A stretch of DNA of 64,000 nt from NCBI GenBank assembly GCA_964404285.1, contig CAYOJK010000002.1:1-64000 (forward strand), written 5' to 3'. Made by a program: the position numbers and the translations under genes. How positions within the stretch are numbered: position 1 is the first letter of the stretch; every line of letters begins with the position of its first letter. The notes beneath the pieces are model-generated. The model saw only the letters and a program-made list of their open reading frames with translations. It was not told the DNA's origin and did no database searches. Of the stretch, positions 43,501 to 52,444 are shown piece by piece. Source of the stretch: JBASEY01 sp964404285. GTDB lineage: Bacteria; CSSED10-310.

Positions 43501-43963
43501 TGGGTGGAATATAGATGATATCACGCTGACGCGATCGACTCCCTGCGTCAAACCCACGCCCGAACCCCGTGCAACTGCTACTCCGATGCCACCTGAGCTT
43601 CCTTCCACTGGAATTCATTTGAGCATGGACAATTATTCTATGGAGCCAGGCGCTGACTTTAACTTGATCCTGACATTACGAAACGGTTTGGCGGAACCAA
43701 TTACTGCTCATATCTTTGTTGCGCTGGAGGTTTACGGTAATTTCTGGTTTTGGCCTACATGGATCAGTATGGATGAAGGTGTTGCTTTTGTGCCGGGAAT
43801 GACTGTGCCTGCAGCCTCTGAACTCAGCGCCAGTATTCTGCAGTTTATCTGGCCTGATGTAACGGGTCCCGTGCATGGACTCTTCTTTTACGGGTTGCTG
43901 TTGGATTCCATTTCACTGGATATTATCGGTTATCCAACGCTGATATGCTGGGAGTTTCTATAA
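40595..43963 (+). CDS. Large gingipain-like (C25) cysteine protease with FN3 and adhesion-type domains
   Basis: A 1122-residue exported protease; AGGAGG stands just before the ATG. Signal peptide ~1-28; propeptide to ~215; C25 peptidase ~225-605 with His in LAGHGSYY (~467) and Cys in AACSTSD (~505). Then ~608-710 is a beta-rich domain (KGKVTLDKDVYSVNDQ). ~715-810 is a fibronectin type III-like domain (VEVTWETSKPCICSLHYG, LSELTPCTYYYFII). ~815-985 is a jelly-roll region with WNIDDITL as in immune-inhibitor-A-like or MAM-like adhesion domains. There is a short proline-rich linker, then a diverged copy of the shared C-terminal module. It lies apart from the main protease array but has the same type of promoter. 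Confidence 0.9.
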   Translation: MLKTRKTPRKLISFVGFIFLTGIICSASELHTVIVPENKVSIQVDSGSALLSIDDYGQTNIPGKPALPSRIYAVAVPPDAIVKNVVVQSRSIEKIPGQHLVKPAGMVMPLMDLSEKELEVYQKEYEDNYRAVYEKDAFWPQKTGNWLGKAGFRKYRLIDVQINPVQYNPVTGEIIVHHDIQIEIVYNLSKQFDVLSDNSPRMESLARELILNYDEAQAWYPKDKGRNRGEFDLVIVTTEALRDSVSSLVRFEQDIKGRSVYVATTEEISSSVEGADLAQKIRYFLLERYATSVWGIEDVLLVGHHSAVPMRKVSQNFGYGSPQTDFYYAELSARDDVNWDSNRNGRYWDDSDSADYYAEINVGRIPSSQPALVAAICQKSIDFELNQDSEFKDNTLLLGSFYWDDTDNAVLMEAIMKHSALENWTSIRMYEKNSTVTSRYECDFPLTQSTALEQWKNCKFAFVNLAGHGSYYGVYQMGFGSASFWTSTLCNQLSNDFPSIVVSAACSTSDTDYTNLGEVMMEKGAVGFVGATKVAYGSRPWARPTDGSTQSLDYYFSTAVMSKEYTQGEALQFALAKNYQQDGWYYPKYEIAEWNLWGSPTLGLDLPISLKGKVTLDKDVYSVNDQLIVTVRDADLISGVDSYVTVSTLFGDSEVINLVPTEAEGIFTGSIQLVESRAVANNNRVDVLHEDEITVCYIDKNDGVGGVNIERTAFSVVDGQAPEIFNVQIGRTTFETIEVTWETSKPCICSLHYGTDVLGSKEETLAYDTNHILVLSELTPCTYYYFIINASDSAGNRSIDNNQGDFYRFNTFDQDIFYYEPLNVDPGWTTEGLWEFGQPEGKGGQNGFPDPTGGFTGQNVYGYNLAGDYKNHEPAYSLTSTRIDCRQATDVVVQFKRWLGVERNMYDKASFEVSNDGENFIKVWENPDIEVTDMEWKTVQYDISDIADGEESVYLRWVMGSTNRSNVFCGWNIDDITLTRSTPCVKPTPEPRATATPMPPELPSTGIHLSMDNYSMEPGADFNLILTLRNGLAEPITAHIFVALEVYGNFWFWPTWISMDEGVAFVPGMTVPAASELSASILQFIWPDVTGPVHGLFFYGLLLDSISLDIIGYPTLICWEFL

Positions 43964-44054
43964 GGCGATAAAAACTTCTTGATTCTTTTATAACTGTGGA
44001 ATAGCTTCTGAGCTGACTTCAGAATGATCTGAAGCCGCTACAGGAAAGGAAGTT

Positions 44055-45845
44055 ATGCCACATACAAAAGTTAACTATATTATTCATCTGGATCAACCCA
44101 GAACCCGATATGTTCACGTCGAAATACATATTCCGAAAGCTCCTTCCGAAGCTATCGAACTGAAACTGCCGACATGGTTACCCGGGGCATATAAACTAGG
44201 CGAATTCGCAGCCAATATAGAGCAGTTTAAGGCGACAAACGGGGCGGACAAACCAGTAATCTGGAAAAAAACCGATAAACTTACCTGGTGTGTTATGGCA
44301 GAACTCGGCCAATCAGTTACTATTACGTATAAAGTTTATACGTTTCAATTGGCTGATGATGCCAGTTATCTCTGCGATGATTTTGCAATCATCAATCCTG
44401 GAACAGTTTGTCTTGCAGTCATACCTTATATGGAAAAACCATGCACCATAAAGGCTGTTATACCTGATAACTGGCAGCATATTTCAACTGGAATGAAGTC
44501 CCTGGACGATTCAAACAGAAAATTCTACGCGGCTGACTACCATGAATTGATGGATTGCCCAATGATGATAGGAAACCATTATCGTCACCAATTCAGCGTT
44601 AATGGTATTCCGCATGAAGTCGCTATAGAAGGCAAAGGAAATATTGACAGAGAACAATTCTTGACTGATTTGGAAAAAATGACCCAATCTGTTATCTCGG
44701 CAATGCAGCATGTCCCCTACGACAGATATGTCTATCTCTTCTTGATTACGGATACAGATGCCGGACTCGAACACTGTAATTCAACTCTAATTTTTGAACG
44801 AAGATTCAATTTCAAACCACGAAAAACGTATCTAAACATGATCAGTATTTTTTCTCATGAATTATTCCATGCGTGGAATGTCAAAGCGTTGAGACCTCGA
44901 GAACTTGTCAACCCCAATTACTTTTCTGAAACATATACCGACCTGTTATGGTTTTCGGAAGGATTTACCAATTATTATCATTTTCAATTCCTTCTGCGAC
45001 CAGGTATCATGAAACCAAAAGAATACATCGACGCGGTTGCTTTTCAAGCGACAAGATATCGCAGAATCCCCGGATACGAGTATCAAAGCACTGCAGAAGC
45101 GTCTTTTGATGCTTGGATCAAATATTATCGATCAAATGAGAATACACCTAATTCGACGATATCATACTATTTAAAGGGATCGATCATAGCTTTTTTCTTG
45201 GATCTGGACATTTTGAAAGCAACAGGTGGGAAACATCGATTGGATGATCTGATGCGTGATTTATATCAAGAGCATTATGTGAAAAAATTCGATGGCTTTA
45301 CATTTGATGACGTCGTAAAGACGGCTGAACGTTTTATCGGCAAAAATCTTGAGGCATTTTTTCAAAAATACGTCTATGGCGCTACGGATATGCCGTTTGA
45401 GGAGTATTTTCGAAAAGTCGGTCTTGAGTTGACAGTTAATAAACCGGATGACAAGGATATGAGAAAAGGTGACTTAGGTTTACGCTTGGCTATGCGTGAG
45501 CATCGACCTTATGTTTCCGTCATTCGAAGAAACAGCGCAGCACAGCATGCCGGTATCTTACCCAATGATGAAATCGTAGCGCTAGACGGCTTGCGCGTTA
45601 TTTCTTCCGATGACTTTAGCAAACGACTTGAATTTATAGGTCCTGGTACTACCGTAGAAATAATGATTTCACGAAATGGAGAAATCAAAACGCTTCAAGT
45701 TGTTTTAGGTGAGCCGATTCCAGTTGAATATACTGTTAAATCAGTTGGTGAGCCGACTGAAAAACAGGTGTGCTTATTTAAGCAATGGACCGGTCACGAG
45801 TTTAGTGCAGTTTACCCCAAAACAAAAACTTCTTCTGGATCCTAA
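44055..45845 (+). CDS. M61 family metallopeptidase with PDZ domain
   Basis: A 596-residue zinc peptidase of the glycyl-aminopeptidase family. The N-terminal beta domain (residues ~5-165) contains LKLPTWLPGAYKLGEFA, the family hallmark. The gluzincin site is HELFHAW near 268 with the third ligand in WFSEGFTNYY near 299. A PDZ domain lies at ~470-555 (LGLRLAMREHRPYVSVI, AGILPNDEIVALDG). No signal peptide is seen, so it is probably cytosolic. AGGAAAGG precedes the ATG. It is the start of a short plus-strand run with a membrane protein and a transporter. Confidence 0.9.
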   Translation: MPHTKVNYIIHLDQPRTRYVHVEIHIPKAPSEAIELKLPTWLPGAYKLGEFAANIEQFKATNGADKPVIWKKTDKLTWCVMAELGQSVTITYKVYTFQLADDASYLCDDFAIINPGTVCLAVIPYMEKPCTIKAVIPDNWQHISTGMKSLDDSNRKFYAADYHELMDCPMMIGNHYRHQFSVNGIPHEVAIEGKGNIDREQFLTDLEKMTQSVISAMQHVPYDRYVYLFLITDTDAGLEHCNSTLIFERRFNFKPRKTYLNMISIFSHELFHAWNVKALRPRELVNPNYFSETYTDLLWFSEGFTNYYHFQFLLRPGIMKPKEYIDAVAFQATRYRRIPGYEYQSTAEASFDAWIKYYRSNENTPNSTISYYLKGSIIAFFLDLDILKATGGKHRLDDLMRDLYQEHYVKKFDGFTFDDVVKTAERFIGKNLEAFFQKYVYGATDMPFEEYFRKVGLELTVNKPDDKDMRKGDLGLRLAMREHRPYVSVIRRNSAAQHAGILPNDEIVALDGLRVISSDDFSKRLEFIGPGTTVEIMISRNGEIKTLQVVLGEPIPVEYTVKSVGEPTEKQVCLFKQWTGHEFSAVYPKTKTSSGS

Positions 45846-45900
45846 AACCGGATCAGATTGAAAGTTTTAAGTATTTGCCAAGCGTTTAAAATATCAATCG

Positions 45901-46761
45901 ATGGCTCATAAACCGAAAAAAATAAAATTGAGACGATTTTTGTTCTGGGTTTTGGCTACAGTTATTACTCTATTTACAATTGTTTATCAACGCAAAACCG
46001 GGCCTACCAATCCTTATCGAGGAACATACACAATCGAAAATATCACTACGTCTTACAAACTGAAACGCAGTCCTGAAAGTGGGACTCCATTGGTCGTTTT
46101 GCTACCAGGCAATGAAGGTAATCAGGCGTTATTGTTTTGGCGAGAATATCCAACAGATCGCCCGTGGAAACTCATTCCAATGGAAAATTCCAATTCTTAT
46201 TTCGAGGCGAGTATCCCCTCTCAACCTCCTGCTGGAAAGGTCGAATACATTATTCAGTTGAAATCAGAACAGGGTGAGATTGTTCAAATACCGCATGAAA
46301 GTGACAGGATCATTGCTCGATTTAAAAACCCAGTGCCTTTTTGGGCTTTGGCGCCACATATTATTTTGATGTTTATTGGAATGTTGCTATCGAACAGGGT
46401 CGGAATAGGCGCTTTTTGGCATGAATCGGTAAAAAAGAACTTGATATGGATTACGTTTATGTGTCTTCTTTGCGGCATTGGTATTTTTGGTCCGGTCGTA
46501 CAGAAATTTGCATTCGGTCAATATTGGACCGGTTGGCCGATTGGAACTGATTTGACAGACAATAAAAGCCTAATAATTCTGCTGATATGGTTGTTTCCTG
46601 TTTGGCGCATTCTACGAAATAAAGATACACGGATATCGCTTATTTCTGCTTCAATAGCAACTTTGGTTATTTTCTTGATTCCACATAGTTTATTGGGTTC
46701 GGAATATGATTATTCCGGCACAGATACCGTCATTGAAAGTGTTGTTGAGCAAAACAATTAA
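45901..46761 (+). CDS. Uncharacterised membrane protein
   Basis: A 286-residue protein I do not recognise. One helix at ~12-27, then an extracytoplasmic beta-rich region (~50-145) containing LVVLLPGNEGNQALLFWREYP. Four further helices lie in ~147-270. The soluble part could be a small immunoglobulin-like or cupin-like domain; that is a guess. The gap to the next gene (MFS transporter) is 18 bases, so the two are probably co-transcribed. Confidence 0.7.
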   Translation: MAHKPKKIKLRRFLFWVLATVITLFTIVYQRKTGPTNPYRGTYTIENITTSYKLKRSPESGTPLVVLLPGNEGNQALLFWREYPTDRPWKLIPMENSNSYFEASIPSQPPAGKVEYIIQLKSEQGEIVQIPHESDRIIARFKNPVPFWALAPHIILMFIGMLLSNRVGIGAFWHESVKKNLIWITFMCLLCGIGIFGPVVQKFAFGQYWTGWPIGTDLTDNKSLIILLIWLFPVWRILRNKDTRISLISASIATLVIFLIPHSLLGSEYDYSGTDTVIESVVEQNN

Positions 46762-46779
46762 TTCGGCGAAATAACCAAG

Positions 46780-48243
46780 ATGAAACACAAAGCAAAAACG
46801 ACAGAAAAGAAAGTTCCTTCAAGTCTTTTACGTAAGACAATGAAAATATCAGTAATCGAAGGAGCTTTTGCGCAGATTTATATGTCTTTATCAGGGCCTG
46901 GAAGTGTTTTTATCACACGTTTCGCTGTTTTATTAGGAGCGTCACCGTTTCATTTCGGTTTACTTTCAGCTATTGGTCAACTGTCTCAGGTTTTTCAGCC
47001 CGTAGGAGCTATAATTACTCGTCCAAAGACGACAAGAAAAGGTATGGTGCTATTCTTCGCGCTAACGGGGAGATTGCTGACACTTTTCATCGGGATTCTG
47101 CCGTTTATCTTGTTCAAATTCAATGCAATGGCGATATTTCTTGCTATATTTTTTATTAGTACCGCATTGCAAGCAATTGCAGGAAATGCATGGGTCGCTT
47201 GGATATCTGATAGTTTTCCTTTAGCAATTCGGGGACGTTTTTTTTCTCTTAGATCAAGATATCTACTGATTATCGGGCTCATCACAGGATTGCTTGCAGG
47301 CTGGTTTATCGATGGCTTTGACAACGGAAAAACCATAAGAACCCCAAAGTTTTTAACGAATTTCTTTATAGATTCAGCCGTTAACTCAAATCTAGCGATG
47401 GGTTTTCTAATCCTATTCACTGCAGCAACACTTATTGGGATGATTGGATTAGGCATTCTAAAATATCAGCCGGAAAACCAAAAAAAAGTTGAAACTGAAA
47501 GTGTTAGATCGATGTTTTCAGTACCCTTTAAAGATAGGAATTTTATACGCCTTCTACTGTTTACGTGTTGGTGGATGCTTGCGATAGGTATCGGCTCACC
47601 TTTCTGGCAACCTTTTATGATAGAAAAGCTGAATATGTCCTTGATCTCTATCCAAATCTATGGACTTATCAGCATTATGGCCCAGCTAGTCGTGTTGAGA
47701 AAATGGGGTAAGTTCATCGATCGTTTTGGAAACAAGACAGCGATGGGCATTTCTATAATGCTAGGGGGTTTTAATCCAATGGTTTGGTTAGCGCTAACCC
47801 CATCGAGATATTGGTTGGTCTTCTTTGAAGCGGTGACTTCCGGCATTATGTGGGCAGGAGCGGGAATTGTCGCTGTTAACTTTGTTCTTGCGCTTGCACC
47901 GGCTGAGCGAAAACAGGTTTATTCCGGTATACACGGTGCAGTTTCCGGCCTTGCGATGATGGCAACAATGATTCTTTCTGGTTGGCTTTTACCTTATGTG
48001 CCACGGTTTTACTCAGGTCGATTCGATCCTGAACAAGTTCTTTTTGGAATCACTGGGTTGTTGAGATGGAGCGCTCTGATTCCTCTCTTATTGATACATG
48101 AGGTCAAATCTCCCAAATTAAATGAGATGATCGTTTTTTTTCGCCAGTATAGTAAAGTCAGAATGACCCAATTAGCAGATAGAATGTTTCGCTATCTACC
48201 GTTTATCTCAAGCGCTCGGGATAGCAATCAATTAGAAGATTGA
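46780..48243 (+). CDS. Major facilitator superfamily transporter
   Basis: A 487-residue inner-membrane protein with about 12 hydrophobic segments. The first loop region (RFAVLLGASPFHFGLLSAIGQLSQVFQPVGA) and the repeat near 160-175 (FPLAIRGRFFSLRSRY) fit the MFS fold. A basic central loop lies at ~235-260. The substrate cannot be inferred. It follows the uncharacterised membrane protein closely and converges on the dockerin gene with a 23-base gap. Confidence 0.85.
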   Translation: MKHKAKTTEKKVPSSLLRKTMKISVIEGAFAQIYMSLSGPGSVFITRFAVLLGASPFHFGLLSAIGQLSQVFQPVGAIITRPKTTRKGMVLFFALTGRLLTLFIGILPFILFKFNAMAIFLAIFFISTALQAIAGNAWVAWISDSFPLAIRGRFFSLRSRYLLIIGLITGLLAGWFIDGFDNGKTIRTPKFLTNFFIDSAVNSNLAMGFLILFTAATLIGMIGLGILKYQPENQKKVETESVRSMFSVPFKDRNFIRLLLFTCWWMLAIGIGSPFWQPFMIEKLNMSLISIQIYGLISIMAQLVVLRKWGKFIDRFGNKTAMGISIMLGGFNPMVWLALTPSRYWLVFFEAVTSGIMWAGAGIVAVNFVLALAPAERKQVYSGIHGAVSGLAMMATMILSGWLLPYVPRFYSGRFDPEQVLFGITGLLRWSALIPLLLIHEVKSPKLNEMIVFFRQYSKVRMTQLADRMFRYLPFISSARDSNQLED

Positions 48244-48266
48244 ATTTATAAAAAGATTTTAGCTAA

Positions 48267-49052
48267 TTAGATGAGATCGTCGTAACACTCTTCTTGGCCA
48301 AGGGCTGCTAAAAAGATTGTTTGGGCGTCAGCTGAGGTTACCGTTTCATCATAATTGCAGTCAGCCGCACATTCTTGTTCAAATGAAGGGCTGTACTGAC
48401 CAAGAACAATCAGAAAGCAAAGTTGTGCATCGGCAGATGTCAGTGTTCCGTCCTGATTGACATCGCCATTTCGAACACAAGGAGTTTCATCCGGCGTAGC
48501 TGTCGGTCCTGGTGTCGGAGAGGGACTACCTCCGCTAACTCTAAAGTCAGCCAAATCTACATATCCACAAAATGTTTCATCTGTATAAGCCCGTATTCGA
48601 CATCGCGCCCATGCAGCGTCAGACGGAGCTTCCTTTTCCAGCAAAGATACAAGTTCATAATCACCATTATCAGAATTATACGCTGGACCAGCGCCACCCA
48701 GTGAGGCGCCGTCACTGTCAATCCAACCAAGATAAAGGCCAAGATCTTTTGCCGCATTTGCTCCATAAAGATAGACAGTAAAATCATAGAGTGTTCCTGG
48801 GGTGACAGGAATATCTTGGTACAAACCTCGATTCTGACTCGTCAAAGATTCCATCCCTACGCTATACATGCCATCAAAGACCGGGTCAGTCTCTTGAGTG
48901 ATGAGAACATTGACTTCGGATAACCAATGCTCTGGTAACTCTTCTCCCCATTCCTCAAAACTGGGGTTTTCAAGTAGGTTTTGACCAATGACGGCATTTA
49001 AAGGAATTACAATAAAAATTACGGTAAAGATAAAACTGTTGATCTTATTCAT
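48267..49052 (-). CDS. Secreted carbohydrate-binding-like protein with C-terminal dockerin
   Basis: A 261-residue exported protein; ATG 49052 lies five bases after AGGAGG, better placed than an in-frame GTG two codons earlier. Signal peptide ~1-23. Residues ~24-175 form a jelly-roll of the NLLENPSFEEW type, common in carbohydrate-binding modules. A PSPTPGPTATP linker leads to a dockerin at ~195-261, with repeats NGDVNQDGTLTSADAQ and CNYDETVTSADAQ; the second repeat has a weaker calcium loop. It has no catalytic domain. It could dock to the cohesin-like domain of the protease at 19768. A sigma-54-like site lies upstream on the same strand. Confidence 0.85.
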   Translation of the reverse strand: MNKINSFIFTVIFIVIPLNAVIGQNLLENPSFEEWGEELPEHWLSEVNVLITQETDPVFDGMYSVGMESLTSQNRGLYQDIPVTPGTLYDFTVYLYGANAAKDLGLYLGWIDSDGASLGGAGPAYNSDNGDYELVSLLEKEAPSDAAWARCRIRAYTDETFCGYVDLADFRVSGGSPSPTPGPTATPDETPCVRNGDVNQDGTLTSADAQLCFLIVLGQYSPSFEQECAADCNYDETVTSADAQTIFLAALGQEECYDDLI

Positions 49053-49240
49053 AAACACCTCCTACAAGTGGAATTACAAGTTTCTCATTAAACACTTTAA
49101 TAAGTATAACAAACCCTGTTTATGAGATCAAAACTTTGATGTAAAGCATATAGAAACGTTCAGATCAAGTTTTCAGAGAGTTTACTCTGAAAATCACTGC
49201 ATCAAGAATACCGAAAAATATTATTCATATAAATCGGCGA

Positions 49241-49275
49241 AATAAAAAATTCACCACCCCCAAAAAGAGATGGTG
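49241..49275 (-). terminator. Intrinsic terminator after the DUF1189-like gene
   Basis: On the minus strand CACCATC and GGTGGTG pair (one G-U) around a nine-base loop, followed by AATTTTTTATT. It lies about 40 bases after the stop of the gene at 49318. Confidence 0.72.
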
Positions 49276-49289
49276 CAAATACTGTTCCA
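49274..49289 (-). promoter_or_regulatory. Sigma-54-like promoter on the minus strand
   Basis: The minus strand reads TGGAACAGTATTTGCA with exact GG-N10-GC spacing. It points at the dockerin protein, but is about 220 bases from its start and abuts the terminator of the upstream gene, so it is less certain than the protease sites. Confidence 0.5.
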
Positions 49290-49317
49290 AAATAGGAGAA
49301 TTTTGACTGATTGAATT

Positions 49318-50145
49318 TTATGCGACGTCTTTAGGGATAAAAGGCTTTAAATATCCACGTGTTCCCAGCACAACGAAGATTGTAAAAATTGTTATATTAA
49401 ATAAAAACAAAGGGGACGGGAGAGGTCCGACATAAAACGCTAAATTATTTGTAATCAATAAAAGGTGTTCAATTACAGTTAAAACGATAACCGGTACTGC
49501 CGCTGTCAACGCGATTTTTATTTGTTCAGCACGTGGAAACAAAACCCTTGAAAAAGCAGCGGTAATTCCAACAATGAACGAGCCAATCATTGTCATTAAA
49601 GCAGTATGAATCGACCAGTTGATAAACAGTAATGCGCTCCAGAAAATAAAGGCGATAACAGAGGTAAATCCTTTTGTCGATAGTATTGTTTGGGCTGTTA
49701 CTATCATATCGGTTTGCCCTAAAACAGAGTATTTATAATCCTTTATACCAGATGCTTCTGTGTCGATAACCACTCGATCTCGAAGAAAAAACAAAGCCAT
49801 AGAAAAACCGCTTTCGCGAAAATATTCATTTCCGGTTACATCCATTACGACCTGGTATTCTTTTCCTTTGTATATGACGGGTGAATCGTTATCTAGGATT
49901 AACATTCCGTCCACGAGTTTTGCTGGTGGGAAGTGCTTTTCATAAATTCGACTTATTTCTTCGATTTTTTCTCGAACAATCACCGAGATTTTTACTCCGA
50001 CGATCATCGCCGATATAGCGATTAAAAAAGCCATAAATCCAATTGTCAGCTTAAACGGGAGTGCGCGTAGGGAGGGGTATATCCTTGTATCAACACTAAA
50101 GGTTAACCATTTAAAGAAATTTTTAAAAAATATTCGCATCGCCAT
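49318..50145 (-). CDS. DUF1189-like membrane protein
   Basis: A 275-residue inner-membrane protein. One helix at ~33-55, a periplasmic segment ~56-160 (IYEKHFPPAKLVDGMLILDNDSPVIYKGK, RDRVVIDTE), then four helices to ~262. The pattern of a 'VDGKL..D.D.P....' segment followed by an 'ID' strand and a cluster of C-terminal helices is that of DUF1189 proteins, whose function is unknown. AGGAG six bases ahead supports the ATG at 50145. A terminator follows the gene. Confidence 0.7.
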   Translation of the reverse strand: MAMRIFFKNFFKWLTFSVDTRIYPSLRALPFKLTIGFMAFLIAISAMIVGVKISVIVREKIEEISRIYEKHFPPAKLVDGMLILDNDSPVIYKGKEYQVVMDVTGNEYFRESGFSMALFFLRDRVVIDTEASGIKDYKYSVLGQTDMIVTAQTILSTKGFTSVIAFIFWSALLFINWSIHTALMTMIGSFIVGITAAFSRVLFPRAEQIKIALTAAVPVIVLTVIEHLLLITNNLAFYVGPLPSPLFLFNITIFTIFVVLGTRGYLKPFIPKDVA

Positions 50146-50330
50146 TCAGAACTCCTAAAGAGCCATTCTAAAGAATAGGGTGTCTGCAAACAATAGAATT
50201 CTACAAGATAGCTTTGAAGGTTGTAAAAAAAACTTAGGTGTAAGATGAATCTTGCATGATTTAGATCCTACAATTATGGTATTGTGCGAAGGGGTTGTTA
50301 TCTGCCTGGGCTATCCTCGGAGGATTTTAA

Positions 50331-51749
50331 ATGAAGGTAATGCTGATTGTTCCACCCTGGACTATTCTAGATATACGTGCTCATGATACTCAAGGTATTG
50401 CTGGAAAATGGCCTCCAATAGGCACTTTATATATCGCATCGGTTCTACGCGAAGATGGGTTTGAGGTCGCATTTAAAGACGGCGCTTTTTACACTCATGA
50501 CGAGCTGGTAAAAGAGATTCAAAAGGAAAAACCGGATGCTCTGGGTGCATTTGTCATTGCTATGTTTTGGGAGCGTGCTCAGTCTTTGTTCCGAGATGTT
50601 AAAAAAGCGCTGCCGGATTGTTATATTTTTGCAGGCGGCCATGGGCCTTCTGCATTTGGCACGAAAGCGCTGGAAGAATGTCCAGAACTCGATGCCGTCG
50701 TCTTTAATGAGGGTGAGTTTTCAACACGAGATTTGATGCGAAGGTTACGTGACAAAGAAACGACTGAGGGTGTTGAAGGTACGGCTGTTCGAGAGCGAGG
50801 CGAGATTATTGAAAATCCGCGAAGACCTTTTATTGACGATCTGGACTCTCTTCCTTTTCCAGCTATGGATTTAGCCTATCTAAAGGGATATAAACCCTCG
50901 TATGGTCAAGTTCTATACCTGCCCTCTCTACAACTTCAATCAAGTCGTGGATGCATGAACGATTGCCTGTATTGCTATCGTTTGATGGGTCGAAATGTTC
51001 TTCGGTTCAGATCTCCGGAAAATGTTGTGGATGAAATAGAGTTTTACGTCAAGGAATATAATGCTCGTGATATAAAATTCTGGGACGAATCCTTTACATA
51101 CGATAAAAATCGAACGATAGGTATTTGCGAAGAAATTCTAAAAAGAGGAATAAAAGTATCCTGGTGGGTCTCAGCAAGAGCAGACAATGTTGATGCAGAA
51201 ATGCTTCGATTTATGAAAAAAGCGGGCTGCTGGTGTATTAATTATGGAGTTGAATCGGCGGTTCAAAAAAACTTGGACACCTTGAGAAAAAACTTGACTG
51301 TCGAACAGATTGTCAATGCAGTAAACTTAACTCATCGTGCAGGAATAAAAACGTTTACAACTTATATCTTCGGTATCCCGGGAGAGACTTTTGAGGAAGG
51401 CCTAAAAACAATTGAACTCGCTAAAAAGCTCAACTCCCATATAACGGAATTTTTTCCTATTTCGCCGTTCCCTGGAACAGATCTCTGGGATTTGGCCTGT
51501 CAATCAGATCGCTTTAAAGGAAATATAAAAAATATAGGGCTGCTCAAAGAAGAAATTGAGTATGCACCAGATACCATGACCCATGCTGAGGTGGCTGAAC
51601 TGCGACGTAGAGCGTTCAGAGAATATTATATTCGACCCTCCTTCGTCTGGAAATATGTTACCGGAATACGGTCTATGTTCGAGTTGAAAGGACTTTTTGC
51701 TGGAGCGTTGACCTTGTTAAAATTTACTCGTAAGAAAGAAGGCTGCTAA
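50331..51749 (+). CDS. B12-binding radical SAM protein
   Basis: A 472-residue enzyme with an N-terminal cobalamin-binding-like Rossmann domain (~1-140, beginning MKVMLIVPPWTI and including PPIGTLYIASVLREDGF). A radical SAM domain follows (~195-400). The iron-sulfur motif is RGCMNDCLYCYR near 205-216, C-X3-C-X2-C. The C-terminal part is helical. Members of this class modify lipids, hopanoids, nucleotides or peptides; the substrate here is unknown. TCGGAGG stands before the ATG. It precedes yedF by about 40 bases. Its need for B12 fits the uptake operon at 13-17 kb. Confidence 0.88.
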   Translation: MKVMLIVPPWTILDIRAHDTQGIAGKWPPIGTLYIASVLREDGFEVAFKDGAFYTHDELVKEIQKEKPDALGAFVIAMFWERAQSLFRDVKKALPDCYIFAGGHGPSAFGTKALEECPELDAVVFNEGEFSTRDLMRRLRDKETTEGVEGTAVRERGEIIENPRRPFIDDLDSLPFPAMDLAYLKGYKPSYGQVLYLPSLQLQSSRGCMNDCLYCYRLMGRNVLRFRSPENVVDEIEFYVKEYNARDIKFWDESFTYDKNRTIGICEEILKRGIKVSWWVSARADNVDAEMLRFMKKAGCWCINYGVESAVQKNLDTLRKNLTVEQIVNAVNLTHRAGIKTFTTYIFGIPGETFEEGLKTIELAKKLNSHITEFFPISPFPGTDLWDLACQSDRFKGNIKNIGLLKEEIEYAPDTMTHAEVAELRRRAFREYYIRPSFVWKYVTGIRSMFELKGLFAGALTLLKFTRKKEGC

Positions 51750-51792
51750 AGTTTAGTGGCTCAATTTATAATTGAGGAGAAGAGGTATAAAT

Positions 51793-52413
51793 ATGGCTAA
51801 AAAAATTATTTTAGATCTGCGAGGGCGTCCGTGTCCTCAGCCGGTTCTGGAGATCAGAAAAGCGATGGCCAACAATAACGAAATGGAAGCCCTTGTTAGT
51901 GATAAAGATCAAGTAGAAAATATTATTCGTATGGCAGATCATTCCGGATGGGCAAATACTGTCGAAAAAGAAAACGATTTCTATAGGATTTTTCTTGTTA
52001 ATAAAGAGAAATCAATGAAAACCGACCCTCAATCAGACGATCTAAACACAAAAGAAGCTAATAAATCTAAAAGCGTATCACCCTCTGTGCTGCTCATCAG
52101 CACCGAATACATGGGAAGAGGCGATGATGATTTGGGTAGGATTTTAATGAGAGCCTTTTTAGCGACTATTAAAGAATGTGGTCAGATTCCTCAAACGATT
52201 ATTTTGCTTAATTCCGGTGTAAAACTTGCGGTTAAAGGGTCGCAATCTATTGAAGCTTTAAAAGATCTAGAAACTAAAGGCATCAAAATATTGGTTTGTG
52301 GAACCTGTCTGGATTTTTATCGTTTAAAAGAAGATTTGAAAGTGGGAATGGTTTCCAATATGTACGATATTGCTGATACAATGCTTGGAGCAACTGTGCT
52401 CAACGTTTCTTAA
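51793..52413 (+). CDS. yedF: Selenium metabolism protein YedF
   Basis: A 206-residue two-domain protein. Residues ~1-75 are a TusA-like sulfur/selenium carrier domain with RGRPCPQPVLEIRK, in which the CPxP cysteine is the carrier. Residues ~95-205 are a DsrE-like domain with LLISTEYMGRGDDDLGRILM and ILVCGTCLDFY. This fusion is typical of YedF, found next to selD and thought to handle selenium for selenophosphate synthesis. AAGAGG seven bases ahead supports ATG 51793 over an in-frame TTG seven codons earlier. selD starts 31 bases later. Confidence 0.92.
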   Translation: MAKKIILDLRGRPCPQPVLEIRKAMANNNEMEALVSDKDQVENIIRMADHSGWANTVEKENDFYRIFLVNKEKSMKTDPQSDDLNTKEANKSKSVSPSVLLISTEYMGRGDDDLGRILMRAFLATIKECGQIPQTIILLNSGVKLAVKGSQSIEALKDLETKGIKILVCGTCLDFYRLKEDLKVGMVSNMYDIADTMLGATVLNVS

Positions 52414-52444
52414 AATTGAACTTAAACTATAACAGGATGAAAAA

